From Massilia sp. KIM (GTDB lineage Bacteria; Pseudomonadota; Gammaproteobacteria; Burkholderiales; Burkholderiaceae_D): a stretch of 64,000 bases of DNA. The position numbers and the translations under genes were made by a program. Positions 63,135-64,000 of this stretch are shown piece by piece. Below the pieces are notes generated by a model. It saw only the letters and a list, made by a program, of their open reading frames with translations. It was not told the origin of the DNA and did not search any database. Positions within the stretch are counted from its first letter, which is position 1, and every line of letters begins with the position of its first letter. The stretch covers positions 1,984,001 through 2,048,000 of the forward strand of contig NZ_MVAD01000001.1 in assembly GCF_002007115.1 (NCBI RefSeq), read 5' to 3'.

Positions 63135-64000
63135 TTACCAGATCGCCTTGCCGGACGCGTCCTTCACGTTCGCGCGCCAGGCGTCGTACACCAGCTTGGT
63201 GACGCCATCCGGCATCGGGACGTAGTCCAGTTCGGCGGCGGCGGCGTCGCCGTTCTTGTAGGCCCAGTCGAAGAACTTCAGCACTTCCTTGCCCTTCACG
63301 CCATCGGCCTGCGATTTGTGCACCAGGATGTAGGAGGCGCCGGTGATCGGCCAGCTGGCCTTGCCCGGCTGGTCGGTCAGGACCACCGCGAAGCCCGGGG
63401 CCTTGGCCCAGTCGGCGCTGGCGGCGGCCGCGGCGAAGGCGGCGTCGTCCGGCTGCAGGAACACGCCGTCCTTGTTCTGGAGCTGGGTGTGGGACATGCG
63501 GTTCTTCTTGGCATAGGCCCACTCGACGTAGCCGATGCCGCCCTTGATGCGCTGCACGTTGGCGGCCACGCCCTCGTTGCCCTTGCCGCCCACGCCCACC
63601 AGCCATTTCACGGCGGTGCCGGAGCCGACCTTGGTCTTCCATTCCGGGTTGGTCTTGGACAGGTAGTCGGTGAACAGGAAGGAGGTGCCCGAGCTGTCGG
63701 CGCGGCGCACCACGGTGATGTCGTCGTCCGGCAGCTTGACGCCCGGGTTTAGGGCGGCGATCTGGGGCGCGTTCCACTTGGTGATCTTGCCCAGGTAGAT
63801 GTCGCCCAGCACGGCGCCGGTCAGCTTGATCTGGCCCGGGGCGATGCCCGGCAGGTTCACGACGGGCACCACGCCGCCCATGATGGCAGGGAACTGGAAC
63901 AGGCCCGCTTCGGTCAGTTCCTGAGCCGGCAGCGGCATGTCGGAAGCGCCGAAGTCGACGGTCTTGGCCTTGATTTGCTTGATGCCGGCGCCCGAACCCA
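63135..64000 (-). CDS. pstS: Phosphate-binding protein PstS, C-terminal part
   Basis: The gene runs off the right edge; 288 codons are visible and the N-terminus with the signal peptide is outside. The periplasmic phosphate receptor is recognised from GSGAGIKQIKAKTVDFGASD, the GVVPVVNLPGI strand, the DDDITVVRRADSSGTSFLFT phosphate-binding loop (Arg, Ser-Gly-Thr-Ser), and the C-terminal LDYVPMPDGVTKLVYDAW. First gene of the pstSCAB-phoU-phoBR block; its promoter and Pho box, if any, are not in the window. Confidence 0.97.
   Translation of the reverse strand, partial: GSGAGIKQIKAKTVDFGASDMPLPAQELTEAGLFQFPAIMGGVVPVVNLPGIAPGQIKLTGAVLGDIYLGKITKWNAPQIAALNPGVKLPDDDITVVRRADSSGTSFLFTDYLSKTNPEWKTKVGSGTAVKWLVGVGGKGNEGVAANVQRIKGGIGYVEWAYAKKNRMSHTQLQNKDGVFLQPDDAAFAAAAASADWAKAPGFAVVLTDQPGKASWPITGASYILVHKSQADGVKGKEVLKFFDWAYKNGDAAAAELDYVPMPDGVTKLVYDAWRANVKDASGKAIW

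Overview
The window reads as a chromosomal segment of a high-GC betaproteobacterium of the order Burkholderiales, most like Oxalobacteraceae (Massilia/Janthinobacterium group). The evidence is the gene order glmM-folP-ftsH-rlmE-yhbY-(DUF4149)-greA-carB-carA, the pstSCAB-phoU-phoB-phoR block, cysS-ppiA-ppiB-lpxH, rnr-rlmB next to tRNA-Leu genes, a phasin, and the protein sequences. This assignment is inference from remembered families; no database search was run. Most of the window is housekeeping. No rRNA, CRISPR array, insertion sequence or phage integrase was seen.

Layout. 1-4.9 kb: accA (cut by the left edge), an AlkA-type glycosylase and cysS on the minus strand, then periplasmic and cytoplasmic cyclophilins, lpxH and a small exported protein. 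5-9.8 kb: a TerC-CBS-CorC membrane protein, then a GntR(YtrA)-ABC-permease-exported protein operon with a clear promoter. 9.8-15.0 kb: yceH, cysE, rlmB and rnr. 15.1-15.9 kb: promoter, four identical tRNA-Leu(CAG) genes and a terminator. 15.9-18.8 kb: an autoregulated cueR, a tiny exported protein, a phasin, and a type VI secretion remnant (complete tssA plus the last 182 residues of tssH/clpV). 18.9-23.7 kb: a proline/alanine-rich membrane-anchored protein, then a two-gene DNA-repair operon preceded by a perfect 20-bp LexA-type palindrome: a FAN1-like VRR-NUC nuclease, and a Cas4/RecB-like nuclease fused to an XPD/DinG iron-sulfur helicase. 23.7-26.6 kb: a four-gene minus operon of two LiaI/LiaF-like membrane proteins, a LytS-type kinase and a LytTR regulator. 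26.6-27.9 kb: repeats and two very small genes. 27.9-32.1 kb: a large TonB-dependent receptor divergent from a DUF1460 lipoprotein.

32.1-36.0 kb is an exopolysaccharide locus that has lost its middle. A capD/wbpM-type dehydratase leads on the plus strand into only the first 30 codons of a nucleotide-sugar dehydrogenase. On the minus strand a Wza-type export lipoprotein leads into only the first 47 codons of a Wzc/Wzz-type protein. Both truncated genes stop at the same few bases (34588-34591), as expected for a deletion that removed everything between two convergent operons.

36-48 kb: a long coiled-coil TolA/TonB-like protein, an UlaG-like hydrolase, a DUF5710 protein, nhaR divergent from a TerB-like/TerC pair, tRNA-Arg(TCT), tRNA-Pro(TGG), glmM, folP, ftsH, rlmE and yhbY. 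48-54 kb: DUF4149 gene, greA, carB and carA. 54.2-64 kb is dominated by phosphate: a phoD-like phosphatase with a Pho-box-like direct repeat in front of it, a HbpS/GlcG-like protein, a patatin-like lipoprotein, then phoR, phoB, phoU, pstB, pstA, pstC and pstS (running off the right edge), all on the minus strand.

Three pairs of REP-like inverted repeats (about 11.4, 27.0 and 48.2 kb) and several degenerate tandem repeats lie between genes or in gene ends.
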